From positions 1,717,746 through 1,781,745 of the forward strand of contig NW_003101673.1 in assembly GCF_000003855.2 (NCBI RefSeq): a stretch of 64,000 nt of DNA, in the 5' to 3' direction. Shown here in pieces: positions 48,721 to 60,999 of this stretch; positions within the stretch are counted from its first letter, which is position 1; every line of letters begins with the position of its first letter. A program made the translations under genes and the position numbers. The DNA is from Blastomyces gilchristii SLH14081. Taxonomy: Eukaryota; Ascomycota; Eurotiomycetes; Onygenales; Ajellomycetaceae. The notes under the pieces are model-generated. The model was not told where the DNA came from. It made no database searches and worked only from the letters and a program-made list of their open reading frames with translations.

Positions 48721-49319
48721 TTATCAATAATCATTATCAAATTCTGATTATATAAGCAATCACTGAATGAACTGAATGAGACTGATTTTAATCTTCAGTC
48801 TCAGTCTCATTCTGATTTTAGAAGAATGATTATCTTTCACAGTTTATTCTGAGAAATTACTCTCATTTCACTGTTCTTGAATTAAATCTGGTCATTTTTC
48901 ATGCCATTTCTCTCAGAAATGATTCATTTTCAGATTTTTTTAAGACTTGGTTCTGATGAGACTCACGTCAAGAAATGTATGAGATCAGACCAAATGAGAT
49001 CAAATGTGAAATTCATAGTCCCGCCGGCCAGTCTAACTATGTTATAATATTATGTAAGTGAGAAATGATTTTATATTCTTATTTAATATCATTTTCAATA
49101 ATGAGATCAGAATGAAAATGTGACTAAGAATTTAAATATATTCTTTATCTAAGACTAGATTTTTATTTGAAAAGTGAATCTGAGACCTGTAATATTTGAA
49201 ATAACATGATTTGAAATCAATGTATTAAACACAAATTATAATCAGAAGTAATACTTTTAGATAATATACTAACTGTAAAGTTTGATTCTGATCTCAGACA
49301 CGGTTATACAGTCAGTTTA

Positions 49320-49842
49320 ATTATATTATTCTTATAGAGTAGAAGAGAATACTAGAGCTCTTTAGATAAATACTAGTATCTGAGTCATAATAGTTAAATG
49401 AAGACTGATATCATTGATTTCTTCAACATCTAGACTGACAGTATGAATAAAATACATGATAAATAACAGATTATTAATAATATATAGAAAGATAAAGACT
49501 TCTTCAGTGTATATATAACTGTACTGAACTCTCTTGATAACTATATAGAAGAATAACTATGTGATGATAACAGTAACTAATTACTTTAAGTAGAAATAAG
49601 AATCATCTGACTTCTTATTAATTATTTCTTTAAAAGAATGAATATTCTAAGTCATTTCTCTTACAATTTCATTCTAAGTAAGCTTGTGAGATCTCTTGTA
49701 CTTGATAGTAAGTGATGAGATATACTTATTATCATTTTAATAATAGATATAGAATTAATCTGTCTATTCTGTTATAATCACTGTAATCTCTTTTTTCTTT
49801 ATTTTATTCTTCTTACTCATTCTCTTTCTGATACTTGATTCA

Positions 49843-49876
<34 letters not shown>

Positions 49877-50947
49877 TTTCATTATACTCATATGCAAGCA
49901 GAGCTTATGATAAGTTCTTATATAATGTTAAATACAGATTAAGTGTTAATTATACAGAAGAAAATACAGATGTTAAGATTATACTAAGATAATAAGAACA
50001 TAGAAAATACAAAGAAGTGATAATTAAATACATGCAATAATAACTTTCTATTTCAAGAATATAGAGTGATTTTATTGAAGTAATTTATACATCTCTGTAT
50101 TTATTAGAAACCTGAGATACTTAAGTTCTGAATTTAATGTATTTCCTGCAGATTTCAAACTCACATGTCTTGATTTCTTATATCAAGATAATACTGAGTG
50201 ACCGCATTAATTATTTAGTCACTGAGACTACTTAATTTATTTCTCATCATAAGTTTAATGAATAACTGTTAATTACTCAGATTCAAATCATCTATCTGTA
50301 TTAAAAGCTTAAGATTAGCATGACTTTCAAAGATAATTAATTCATGCAAGCTGAATGTCTGCTTAAGCTCATTATTCTCATATATTCAGTCTACTATAAC
50401 TTATACTTGATTTTTCACTGTTTCTCATTCATAGTACTGAAGATCTCACTCTGAGAAAATTAAGCTGATAAGTTAATGAATGTAGTTAAGCTAATGTAGA
50501 AAGAGAAAGAGCTTTTCTATTAAGAAATAAGAATACTGATTAAGTTTATATTACATCTTCATTTACTTCTCAGTGAATATCTCTTACAATATGATATGAG
50601 ATGAAACTCTTTAATTTATCAGTCTTATTATTATATCTTGAGTTGTCTGAGTAGAGTCTGTCACAATCTGAATCATGATTAACAATTCATAACAGGCATG
50701 TAGAAAGAGAGACAGTGTTAATAACTCTGCACTTAAAGTCAGAACTTCTGCTTCTTTATGTCATTATTACTCTTCTTCATGTTATTATTAATTGTTCTCA
50801 TATAGTCATTGCTCTTCTTCACATCACCTTCTTTCACTTCTTCTCTCAGCTTCCGCGTCTTGACGCCGTCGTCTTTCTTGATCAAGTTCAGTTAACAATT
50901 CTTGTGTTTTAGAATTTATTCTAAAGGCATAATTATATTGTAATCTT
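49320..50947. other. AT-rich interval between hAT copies, holds SINE-2
   Basis: About 1.6 kb of decayed DNA outside any hAT copy. Apart from SINE-2 I recognise nothing. A short GC-richer, unmutated patch at about 50845-50890 stands out; frames here are short. Confidence 0.5.
49844..50228 (-). mobile_element. SINE-2: tRNA-derived SINE, mutated copy
   Basis: Reverse-strand copy of the same unit as SINE-1: (ATT)n tail at 49844-49875, then a body matching SINE-1, and a tRNA-like head ending near 50228 with B-box-like GAGTTTGAAATC (mutated) and A-box region GTGACTAAATAATTAATG. Flanks TACTTGATTCA (49834 on) and TACTTAATTTA (50229 on) fit an 11-bp target duplication with two transitions. Confidence 0.8.
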
Positions 50948-52438
50948 CAGACTGACCGTGTAACCGTGTCTGAGATCAGAATCAAACTTTACAGTTATTA
51001 TATTGTCTAAAAGCATTACTTCTGATCATGATTTGTATTCATTACATTGATTTCAAATCACATTATTTCAAATATTAAAGATTTCAGATTCACTTTTCAA
51101 ATAAAAATCTAGTCTTAAATAAAGAATATGTTTGAATTCTTAGTTACATTTTCATTCTGATCTCATTATTGAGAATGATATTAAATGAGATTATGAAATC
51201 ATTTCTCACTTACATAATATTATAATATAGTACTCATTTGTTGAAAATTCAACAGAGAATGTTATCAAATATCATTACTTTTCTAAATATAGAGTATAAT
51301 TTATATAATTTTAATTATAAAAAAAAATATAAAATACAAAAAAAACAAAAAAACAAAAAACAAAATAAAAAGAGAAAGAAAAAAAAATACAAGAAAAAGA
51401 AAAAAATAAAAAATAAAAATAAAAAAAATCAAGATTGTAGAGCTGCAGTATTTTTAAAATACTCACTTCTCAGAGTCTTTATAATGTTTATTATCAACTG
51501 TGTATCTCTTACAGTGAGAGTAACACAGCTATAATGAGTTATTATCTTAACATTATTTAATAAATAATCAGTATATATCTGTATAAATGTGAATAATTAG
51601 AAAACATACACTTAAAAAGTGTGATTAGAATGAACTCTGCTGTCACTTGAATAATATTAAGAATAGAATGCTGAAATTGATGATTTCTCTCATTAATTTC
51701 ACAGATAAGATGTATAAAGATGATCTTGAGAAATATAAGATTCTCTGACTTTTGATAAAAACAGATCTCATGAAGAGACTCTATTTTCATGATATCAGAG
51801 ACTGAGTGTTATTAAAAAGTATTACTTTCATACAATGTATATACACTTACTGTAGCAATTCATTCTCTGTATACATGATAGAGAGTTACAGCTTTCTTAC
51901 ACTGCACAGCTCTTTCTGAGATGCTGCTGCTGATTTGCAACTCATACAGTCTCTTAGTTCAGTACATACTACATATATACAGCTCTGCATGCTGAGACTG
52001 TGTTGATCATTATAATCTGATATGATACTTACTTTTCACAGACTATGTTTTGTTTGATTGAGAGGAAAGAAAGACATAACTGCTATTTTATTTAAGAGAG
52101 AGATAAGTAATTAAATCTGTAGAAGATAATTTAATTTCTTCTGCATTTGAAATTTAATTAGTCTATACTCTTCAATTTGAAAGTTTCTGAGAGTGTTTTA
52201 ATAGTTTTCATACCAGCTTGGAATTAGTGATTAATTGAAGAAGAGAAAAGAGAGAAGAAAGAAATAAGAATAACTTATCTTTATAATATGAAAATAGAGA
52301 ATTACTGCAATTATTCATTCTAGTAATAAAGATCTGTTTTCTGCATGTATCTCTGATATAGATTATATAATAACTGTATACAAAGAATATCAACAGTGCA
52401 TGTATTGAATGAAGATAATATTACTATACAACACTGTA

Positions 52439-52943
52439 TAGACTGACTATGTGACTGTGTCTGAGACTGAGATCAGAATATTTAATGATTTTATTATTAA
52501 TTTAACTGACCTCATTACACAGTTTTAACATTAGATAGTAGTCTCATACTGTCTCAGTGAGACTTACTGTCTACTCTAATCACATTTTTCAAATGAGATC
52601 ATGATTTTCACTTCTCAATTTAAATTATTTTTATTGCTTTAAATGACTTTAAATCTTATTTGAGTATTATCAAAAAGTGTTTCTTTTTAAAAAATTAAAA
52701 ATAGTTTAAAAAAATCTTAAAATGTCTAAAAATAGTAACTTTATGCTATGAATGAGACTAAATGAGATTAAATGAGATCACTTTCTTAATTTTTCTAAGT
52801 CATGATCTTATTTTGAGATCTGATATATAGTCACTTTGCATGTTTTTTTAATGATTAGTCTCAGTGAAATTCATGCCAAGAAATGTATGAGATCAGATCA
52901 AATGAAATCAAATATGAAATTCATTATTCTGATAGTTAGTCTA
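52439..52943 (+). mobile_element. MITE-2, non-autonomous hAT (505 bp)
   Basis: Ends TAGACTGACT / AGTTAGTCTA; 8-bp duplication ACACTGTA at 52431-52438 and 52944-52951. Uninterrupted ACACTGTAGCTG occurs at the same place in hAT-A and hAT-B, giving the empty site directly. Confidence 0.95.
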
Positions 52944-53044
52944 ACACTGTAGCTGTTTCTGTACATCTCTGAAAGCTATTAATATTTTCTTTAAGTCTCT
53001 TTATATTTGATAAGTCAGTAATATATTTCAATATACTGCTTCTT

Positions 53045-53045
<1 letters not shown>

Positions 53046-53096
<51 letters not shown>

Positions 53097-53143
53097 CATT
53101 ATCATCATCACTATTATCATTATTATTATTATTATTATTATAA
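53046..53143 (+). repeat. ATT/ATC trinucleotide repeat (hAT-D, unit 1)
   Basis: Long (ATT)n with a few ATC units. Confidence 0.85.
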
Positions 53144-53802
53144 TTATATCATTTCTGATCATCTCTTCTATCTTCATCTCTCTTTAATACTCACTGAAAT
53201 TAATTATATTATTCTTCTTCAAATATTCTGCAGTTCTGTGAACTATCAAGGCGCGTGAGTGCTGTCACAGATTGAAGAGAGAGAAGAAAAAGGCATTTAA
53301 GTAAGAGAAGACTGATTGTAAGACATGTTATAATTCCTTGAAGAGACTCTGTAAGAAAGTAAAATGATAATGATTTTAAGTAACACTTCTGATAGATTTA
53401 GACTGAACTAAGTATAGAAATAATACAGATGACATCATCTATAAAAGATTGAAAAAGAAGAGAGTTAAGAGTCTTATACATATTAGCTTGAAATTAATGA
53501 TTGATTGAAGAAGAGAAAAGAGAGAAGAAAGAAATAAGAACAACTTATCTTTATAATATGAAAACAGAGAATTGCTGCAATCATTTATTCTAGTAATACA
53601 GATCTGTTTTTCACATGTATCTCTGATACAGATTATATAATAACTGTATACAAAGAATATTAACAGTACATGTATTAAATGAAGATAATATTACTATATA
53701 ATACTGTAGCTGTTTCTGTACATCTCTGAAAGCTATTAATATTTTCTTTGAGTCTTTTTATATTTGATAAGTCAGTAATATATTTCAATACACTTCTTCT
53801 TT

Positions 53803-53855
53803 CATTATTATCATTATCATCATTATTATCATTATTATTATTATTATTATCACTA

Positions 53856-53886
<31 letters not shown>

Positions 53887-53913
53887 CATTATTATTATTA
53901 TTATTATTATTAT
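53803..53913 (+). repeat. ATT/ATC trinucleotide repeat (hAT-D, unit 2)
   Basis: Equivalent run in the second unit of the tandem duplication; different length and ATC pattern from unit 1. Confidence 0.85.
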
Positions 53914-54308
53914 ATTATTTCTAATTATCTCTTCTGTCTTTATCTCTCTTTAATACTTACTGAAATTAATTATATCATTCTTCTTCAAATATTCTACAGT
54001 TCTGTGAATCATCAAGGCGCGTGAGTGCTGTCACAGATTGAAGAGAGAGAAGAAGAAGATATTTAAGTAAGAGAAGATAGATTATAAGACATGTTATAAT
54101 ATCTTAAAGAGACTCTGTAAGAAAGTAAAATAATAATAATTTTAAGTAATACTTCTGATAGATTTAGATTGAACTAAGTATAGAAATAATATAGATAACA
54201 TCATCTATAAAAGATTGAAAAAGAAAATAGTGAAGAGTCTTATACAGTAGTAGTAAGATCAGAAGAAGTTCTGAGAATAATTTAAAATTAAGATAAAGAG
54301 AGAGAGAG

Positions 54309-54814
54309 TAGACTGACTGTATAATCGTGTCTGAGACTAGAATCAGATTTTTTAATAGTCTTATTATCAATTCAATTAATTTCATTACACAGTTTTAACA
54401 TTAGATAGTAGTCTCATACTGTCTCAGTGAGACTTACTATCTACTCTTATCACATTTTTCAAATAAGATTATGATTTTCACTTCTCAATTTAAATTATTT
54501 TTATTGCTTTAAATAACTTTAAATCTCATTTGAGTATTACTAAAAAGCATTACTTTTTAAAAAATTAAAAATAGTCTAAAAAAAACCTTAAAATGTCTAA
54601 AAATAGTAACTTTATGTCAAGAATGAGACTAAATGAAATCAAATGAAATCAATTTCTCATTTTTTTCAAGTCATGATTTCATTTTAAGATCTCATATATA
54701 GTCACTTTACATGTTTTTTTAATGACTAGTCTCAGCGGGATTTACATCAAAAAATGTATGAGATCAGATCAAATGAAATCAAATGTGAAATTCATGATTC
54801 CGGCAGCCAGTCTA
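54309..54814 (+). mobile_element. MITE-3, non-autonomous hAT (506 bp)
   Basis: Ends TAGACTGACTG / GCAGCCAGTCTA; 8-bp duplication AGAGAGAG at 54301-54308 and 54815-54822 (low-complexity site, so the duplication alone is weak, but size and ends match MITE-1 and MITE-2). Confidence 0.9.
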
Positions 54815-57800
54815 AGAGAGAGAGAAGAAGAGTATTACTATAAATAAGCAATGATAGAAGAAGATTAAGAGAGTGTTAAAGTAAGAGATAAAGAAGTTAA
54901 AACTAATAAGTTTTTTATTTATTGAGAGATAATAATTTTTCATAACACTTCTGTTCTCTAATTAATTAGCAGAAGCTGACAGAGAAGAAGAGAATTAAGA
55001 TCTTATTCAGATTTTAAATATACTTCATAATTCAGAATATTGAGAAGATAGTTCTACTCTCTGAGTATATTAATCTACTTACTGCTGAGATGAAACCTGA
55101 GACAGCAGATCAGAAAATACAGGATTTTAAGATACAGATTAATCTGACTGAGAGAGAGTAGTAAGAACTCTTCTCTGAAAAGATAGCAGAGAGAGATTTT
55201 AAGATGATTATCATCTCAGATAAGAAGAAGAAGAAGAAGAATAAGAATAAAAAGTAAATTATAAAGAATAATAAGAAGAATAAGAAAGAGAAGAAAGATA
55301 ATAAGTAGAAAAAGTTTTTTTCTTTTTATATTAATTAGTTATAAGTTTATAATTATTAATAATTAAAATTAATTTTAAGTTTTTAAAAATTATTGTATAA
55401 GTTGTAATCAATGTCAGAAATAATATATATATATATATTTAACTATCATAATTTACAAATCATTATAATATATAAGTATCAATATTTTTTCAACATTGAT
55501 ATTTATAATATTAATATATTTTAAATAATATTATCTGATAATGTAATTTAGTAACACTCTCTTTTATAATATTAATATATTTCAAGAAATATAACAGAGA
55601 TTAATTAAAATTGTTTATTTACTTTTATATATTAATAATATTCAATCTGAGTTAATATTAAAATTATAACTAAGTTAAGAAAGAAGATTATTTTCTCTTA
55701 TAATAATTCTTCTTATACACATCAGTGATCAGTTATTATCTTTATTAAAAATAAATTATTATCTTTTTTAAATCTTTATTATATCTTATGAATTCACTTC
55801 TTTCACTTCTTTCACTTCTATTAAAGATTTATAAACTCTTCAAGAAATTACTGTGAATTACAAAGTCTGTATTATTTATAATTCAATACAGAATACTCTC
55901 TTTCAATTATAATAAATAATCACTTCATTCTTCACATCTGATTTCAGGTCATGAAATTTATGAAAAACTTAACATAAATATTGAGATAAACTATGAAATA
56001 ATTATTAATAGATTGTATTATAGATTATTGAAGAGTCATCTCTCTGCTATAATTACTGTAACTTTATTCAGAAACATTTATTATAAACTGATTATAACTC
56101 TGATAAAATTTTCTAATATCTGAAATCATCAGAATACAGATAATAAAAGAAAAATAATTAAAAAATTACTACTAGACTGATAAGTTACTCTATTAGATAA
56201 TAATTTTTAATAGTACTAACTTTCTAATTTGAAGAAAATTATATGAAAATAATTATATATCAGTATTCTAATTTTATAACTCTTATTTAATAACTTCTGT
56301 GAATAATTACTTTATATATATATATCTCTGAATCTTTCTCTTTAATTAATTGAAAACTCTGAATTCTGAACACTTCTTTAAGTACTTAATTTAAATCTTT
56401 ATATTTCATATCAATCATGTCTTTAATTCAATCTTAAGATATACTACAAAGTTAATATACAATATCTAGAATCAGAGTTGAAAAATCATTGAAGGAGTAT
56501 CTCTCACAGTGAATATATAAAGTAGTATAAATAATCTTACATTTATAAGAGTTATATATTATTATATTAACAAGAACTGAACTTATTAAAAGATATTAAT
56601 TGAATTTAAATCATTAATCAGTAGTTATACTGAGAATTATATAACAGAGCTATTAATAACAGTGATTAAAAATAACTATTAAGATATTAGTCTCAGTCTT
56701 CTTATAATTATAACTGATAATACTGTGAATAACTATATTATAATGAAGAGCTTGAAGCAAAAATTAACTTTGTATTTCTAAAATAATAAATAAGATTATA
56801 TTCTCTATATTGCTTATATAATTCAACTTATAATAGAAACACTGATAAAGAATCTTAATATTAAGATAATAAATAATAAGATGACTGATTCTTGAAATGA
56901 GAATGAGATAAAAGTAAGTAACTTTTATATTTACTTTGTAAAAGATAATGTTTTTTAATAACACTTTTTAATATTTTTTTTTAATAATGCTTTTTAATAA
57001 TACTTTTTAATAATACTACTGTTAATTTTGAATAGATTGACTAATAATTTAAATATCATAGATTTGAAACATTATTAATACAATTTATATCTTCTCTAAA
57101 TAATAATAATAATTTTATAATATTTAATAAATAAATAAATCAGTCATATCACTGAATATAATACAGAATATTAAAATATAATAAAGTTCAATATATAAGA
57201 TAACTGTTCAGACTTCTTTAATTATATCAGATAATTAATTATTAAGTGTAATACTCTGATTGAGAAAAGATTCAGATATTAAAACTTTCTAATATAAAGT
57301 AAACTCAGTTAAAATATATGATTAATTTACTGTTTCAGTTTTATAACATAATAAAGACAGTCTTAATCACTTATATACTAATACTGCAGTTAGTCTGATA
57401 AGTGTATAATAAGAAGTAGTTAAATTACTTAAAAAGAAATTCAGTCTGAGATAATACTATAGCACAGACTGTTATTACTATAAGAGATAAACTAATATAT
57501 TATTACAGTAAAACTGAATAATCTTTTACAGAGTACTATACTATAATAGCTCTACTAGGCCCCGGTGGCCGAATGGTTAATGCGGCCACCCGGTAGCACC
57601 TTGGCGTGGGAAACCAAGGCGCGTGGGTTTGAAACCCGCAGGGGTTACATTAAATCCGGAACTCAAGCACTTCAGGTTTCTAATAAATACAGAGGTGTAC
57701 AAATTGCTTCAATGAATTGCTCTATGTTCCTGTGCTGAGAAGTTATTATCGCATGTATCTAATTGTCACTTCTTTGTATTTTTCTATGTTCTTGTTATCT

Positions 57801-59517
57801 TGGCGTGGTCTCAACACCTGTATTTTCTCCTGTATAATCAACACTTGACCTAGACTGACCGTGTGACCGTGTCTGAGACCAGGATCAAACTTTACAGTTG
57901 TCATGTTGCCTAAAAGTATTACTTCTGATCATGGTTTGTGTTCATTACATTGATTTCAAATCCTGTTATTTCAAATATTAAAGGTTTCAGATTCACTTTT
58001 CAAATAAAAATCTAGTCTCAGATAAAGAATATGTTTGAATTCTTAGTCACATTTTCATTCTGATCTCATTATTGAAAATGACATTAAATGAGACTATGAA
58101 ATCATTTCTCACTTACATAATATTATAACATAGTACTCATTTGTTGAAAATTTAACAGAGAGTGTTATCAAATATCATTACTTTTCTAAACACAGATTAT
58201 AATCAATATCATTTTAATTAAAAAAAAAAATGTACAATATAAAAAATAACAAAAAAACAAAAAATAAAATAATAAGAAAAAATCACAATAAAAAAAAAAA
58301 AAAAAAAAAAGAGAAAGAAAAAAAGAAGAGAAAGAAAAAAAGAGACAGAAAGAGAAAGAAAAATAAAAAAAAAAAAAGAAAAGAAAAAGAAAAAAACAAA
58401 AAATAAAAATAAAAAAAAATCAAGATCACAGAGTCACAGTATTCTTAAAATACTCACTTCTCAGAGTCTTTACAATGTTCATTATCAACTGTGTATTTCT
58501 CATAGTGAGAATAACACAGCTGTGATAAGTTATTATCTTAACATTATTTAATAAATAATCAGTATATATCTATATAAATGTGAATAATTAGAAAATATAC
58601 ACTTAAAAAGTGTGATTAGAATGAACTCTGCTGTCACTTAAATAATATCAAGAACAGAATACTGAAATCAATGATTTCTCTCATTGATTTCACAGACAAG
58701 ATGTGTGAAGATGATCTTGAGAAATATAAGATTTTCTGACTTCTGATAGAAATGAATCTCATGAAGAGACTCTATTTTCATCATATCAGAGACTGAGTAT
58801 TATCAAAAAACATTACTTCAATGCATATGTACTTACTGCAGCAATTCACCCTCTATACACATGACTGAGAGTTGTGGCTTTCTCACATCACACAGCTCTC
58901 TCTGGGATGCTGCCATCAGTTTGCAACTCACACAGTCTCTCAGTCCAGCATGCACTGTGTATATGCAGCCCTGCATGCTGGGGCCATGTTGGTCATTATA
59001 ATCTGACGTGATACTCGCTTTTCATGAGCCATGTTTTGTTTGATTGAAGAAAGAGAAGGGACACAACTGCTGTTTTATTTAAGAGAAAGTGAGTAATTGA
59101 ATCTATAGAAGATAATTTGATTTCTTCTACATTTGAAATTTAATTAGTCTATACTCTTCAATTTGAGAGTTTCTGAGAGTGTTTTAATAGTTTTCATATC
59201 AGCTTGAAATTAGTGATTGATTGAAGAAGAGAAAAGAGAGAAGAAAGAAATAAGAATAACTTATCTTTATAATATAAAAACAGAGAATTACTGTAATCAT
59301 TTATTCTAACAATAAAGATCTGTTTTCTACATATATTTCTGATACAGATTATATGATAACTGTATACAAAGAATATCAACAGTGCATGTATTAAATGAAG
59401 ATGATGTTACTATATAACACTGTAGCTGTTTCTGTATATCACTGAAAGCTGTTAATATTTTCTTTAAGTCTCTTTATATTTGATAAGTCAGTAATATATT
59501 TCAATGCACTCTCTCTT

Positions 59518-59640
59518 TCATTATTATTATTATCATCATCATTATTATCATCATTATTATTATCATCATCATCACTATTATCATCATTATTATCATCATC
59601 ATTATCATTATCATCATTATCATTATCATTATTATTATCA
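59518..59640 (+). repeat. ATT/ATC trinucleotide repeat (in hAT-A)
   Basis: About 41 mixed ATT/ATC units. The His/Tyr-only frame through it is a shadow. Confidence 0.85.
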
Positions 59641-59719
59641 TATCATTTCTGACTGTCTCTTCTACCTTCATCTCTTTTCAATACTTATTAAAATCAATCA
59701 TGTCATCTCTCTTCAAATA

Positions 59720-60471
59720 TTCTGCAGTTCTGCAGATCATCAAGGCGCGTGAGTACTATCACAGATTGAAGAGAGAGAAGAAGAAGACATTCAAGTGAGA
59801 GAAGACAGAGTATAAGATATATTATAATGCCTTGAAGAGACTCTGTAAGAGAGTAAAATGATAATGATTTTAAGTAACACTTCTGATAGATTTAGACTGA
59901 ACTAAGTATAGAAATAATGCAGATAACATCATCTGTGAGAGATTGAAGAAGAAGATAGTGAAGAGTCTTATACAGCAGCAGTGAAATCAGAAGAAGTTCT
60001 GAGAATAATTTGAGACTAAGATGAAGAGAGAGAGAGAGAAGAAGAGTGTTACTATAAATAAGTAGCAGTAGAAGAAGATTGAGAGAATGTTAAAGCAGAA
60101 GATAAAGAAGTCAAAACTGATAAGTTTTTTATTTATTGAGAGATAATAATTTTTGATAACACTTCTGTTCTCTAATTGATTAGCAGAAGCTAGCAGAAAA
60201 GAAGAGAATTGAGATCTTGTTCAGATCTTGAATGCACTTCATGATTCAGAACATTGAGAAGGCAGTTCTGCTCTCTGAGCATGTTAATCTGCTTACTGCT
60301 GAGGTGGAACCTGAGGCAGCAGACCAGGAAATGCGGGATTTTGAGATGCAGATTGACCTGGCTGAGAGAGAGCAGCAGAAACCCTTCTCTGAGAAGGCAG
60401 TGAAGAGAGATTTTGAGATGATTATCATCTCAGATAAGAAGAAGAAGAAGAAGAAGAAGAATGAGAAGTGA
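59720..60471 (+). pseudogene. hAT-A accessory coding region (basic/charged protein)
   Basis: Two protein-like stretches upstream of the transposase. 59720-59859 reads IIKAREYYHRLKREKKKTFK, a stop at a likely Trp, then YNALKRLCKRVK, followed by an intron-like AT-rich gap (GTAAC..AG). 60232-60471 is an open 79-codon frame (NIEKAVLLSEHVNLLTAEVE, MRDFEMQIDLAEREQQKPFS, poly-Lys end) that keeps CpG and GG/CC bases lost in the other copies. The same stretches occur in hAT-B, hAT-C and hAT-D with stops. I do not recognise the family; it may be a 5' exon set of the transposase or a separate gene. No zinc-finger pattern is seen. Confidence 0.55.
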
Positions 60472-60999
60472 ATTATAAAGAATGATAAGAAGAATGAGAA
60501 AGAGAAGAAAGATAATAAGTAGAAAAAGTTTTTTTCTTTTTATATTAGTTAGTTATAAGTTCATAATTATTAATAATTGAAATTAATTTTGAGTTTTTAA
60601 AAATTATTATACAAGTTGTAATCAAGTCAGAAACAATATATATATATATATATATATTTAACTATCATGATTCACAAATCACTATAATGTATAAGTATCA
60701 ACATTTTTTCAATATTGATATTCATAATATTAATATATTTTTAATGATATTATCTGATAATGTAATTTAGTAACACTCTCTTTCATAATATTAATATATT
60801 TCAAGAAATATAACAGAGATTAATCAAGATTGTTTATTTACTTTTATATATCAATGATATTCAATCTGAGTTAGTACTAAAATTATAACTAAGCTAAGAA
60901 ACAAGATTATTTTCTCTTATATTAATTCTTCTTACACACATCAGTGATCAGTTATTGAAAATAAATTATTATCTTTCTCAAATTATTATTATATCTTCT

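Larger units (their letters stand above)
43234..49035 (+). mobile_element. hAT-B: full-length hAT transposon (5802 bp), inactive
   Basis: Terminal repeats TAGACTGACTG..GCCGGCCAGTCTA with an 8-bp target duplication ACTATGTT (43226-43233 and 49036-49043). It has landed in an inverted sense inside hAT-C near that copy's own 5' end, so 42.94-43.22 and 43.50-43.79 kb form a large inverted repeat that includes opposing poly-T and poly-A tracts. Transposase remains lie in the right half. Confidence 0.93.
21924..49319 (-). mobile_element. hAT-C: old minus-strand hAT copy, host of four nested insertions
   Basis: Remnant of a hAT DNA transposon split into pieces at 21924-23022, 23537-23667, 31945-32045, 41703-43225 and 49044-49319; read in reverse these pieces line up end to end with hAT-A. 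The 5' terminal repeat is at about 49309-49319 (reverse of TAAACTGACTG, one transition from TAGACTG). The 3' end is missing: similarity to hAT-A stops at about 21924, well before the terminal repeat. Inserts are MITE-1, Gypsy-1, Gypsy-2 and hAT-B, each flanked by its own target duplication. Coding frames are destroyed. Confidence 0.82.
52211..54246 (+). repeat. Tandem duplication of ~760 bp inside hAT-D
   Basis: Unit 1 is 52211-53480 (about 757 bp once MITE-2 is removed); unit 2 is 53481-54246. Both correspond to the hAT-A stretch at about 59197-59972. Only unit 1 holds MITE-2; unit 2 keeps the empty site (ATACTGTA at about 53700). Confidence 0.85.

Noticed and set aside
57559..57650. Functional tRNA-Ser/Leu gene
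   Set aside because: A and B boxes and a variable-arm stem are present, but the acceptor stem has several mismatches, the T loop and D stem are altered, and the unit continues into a SINE body with an (AAT)n tail and an 11-bp duplication.
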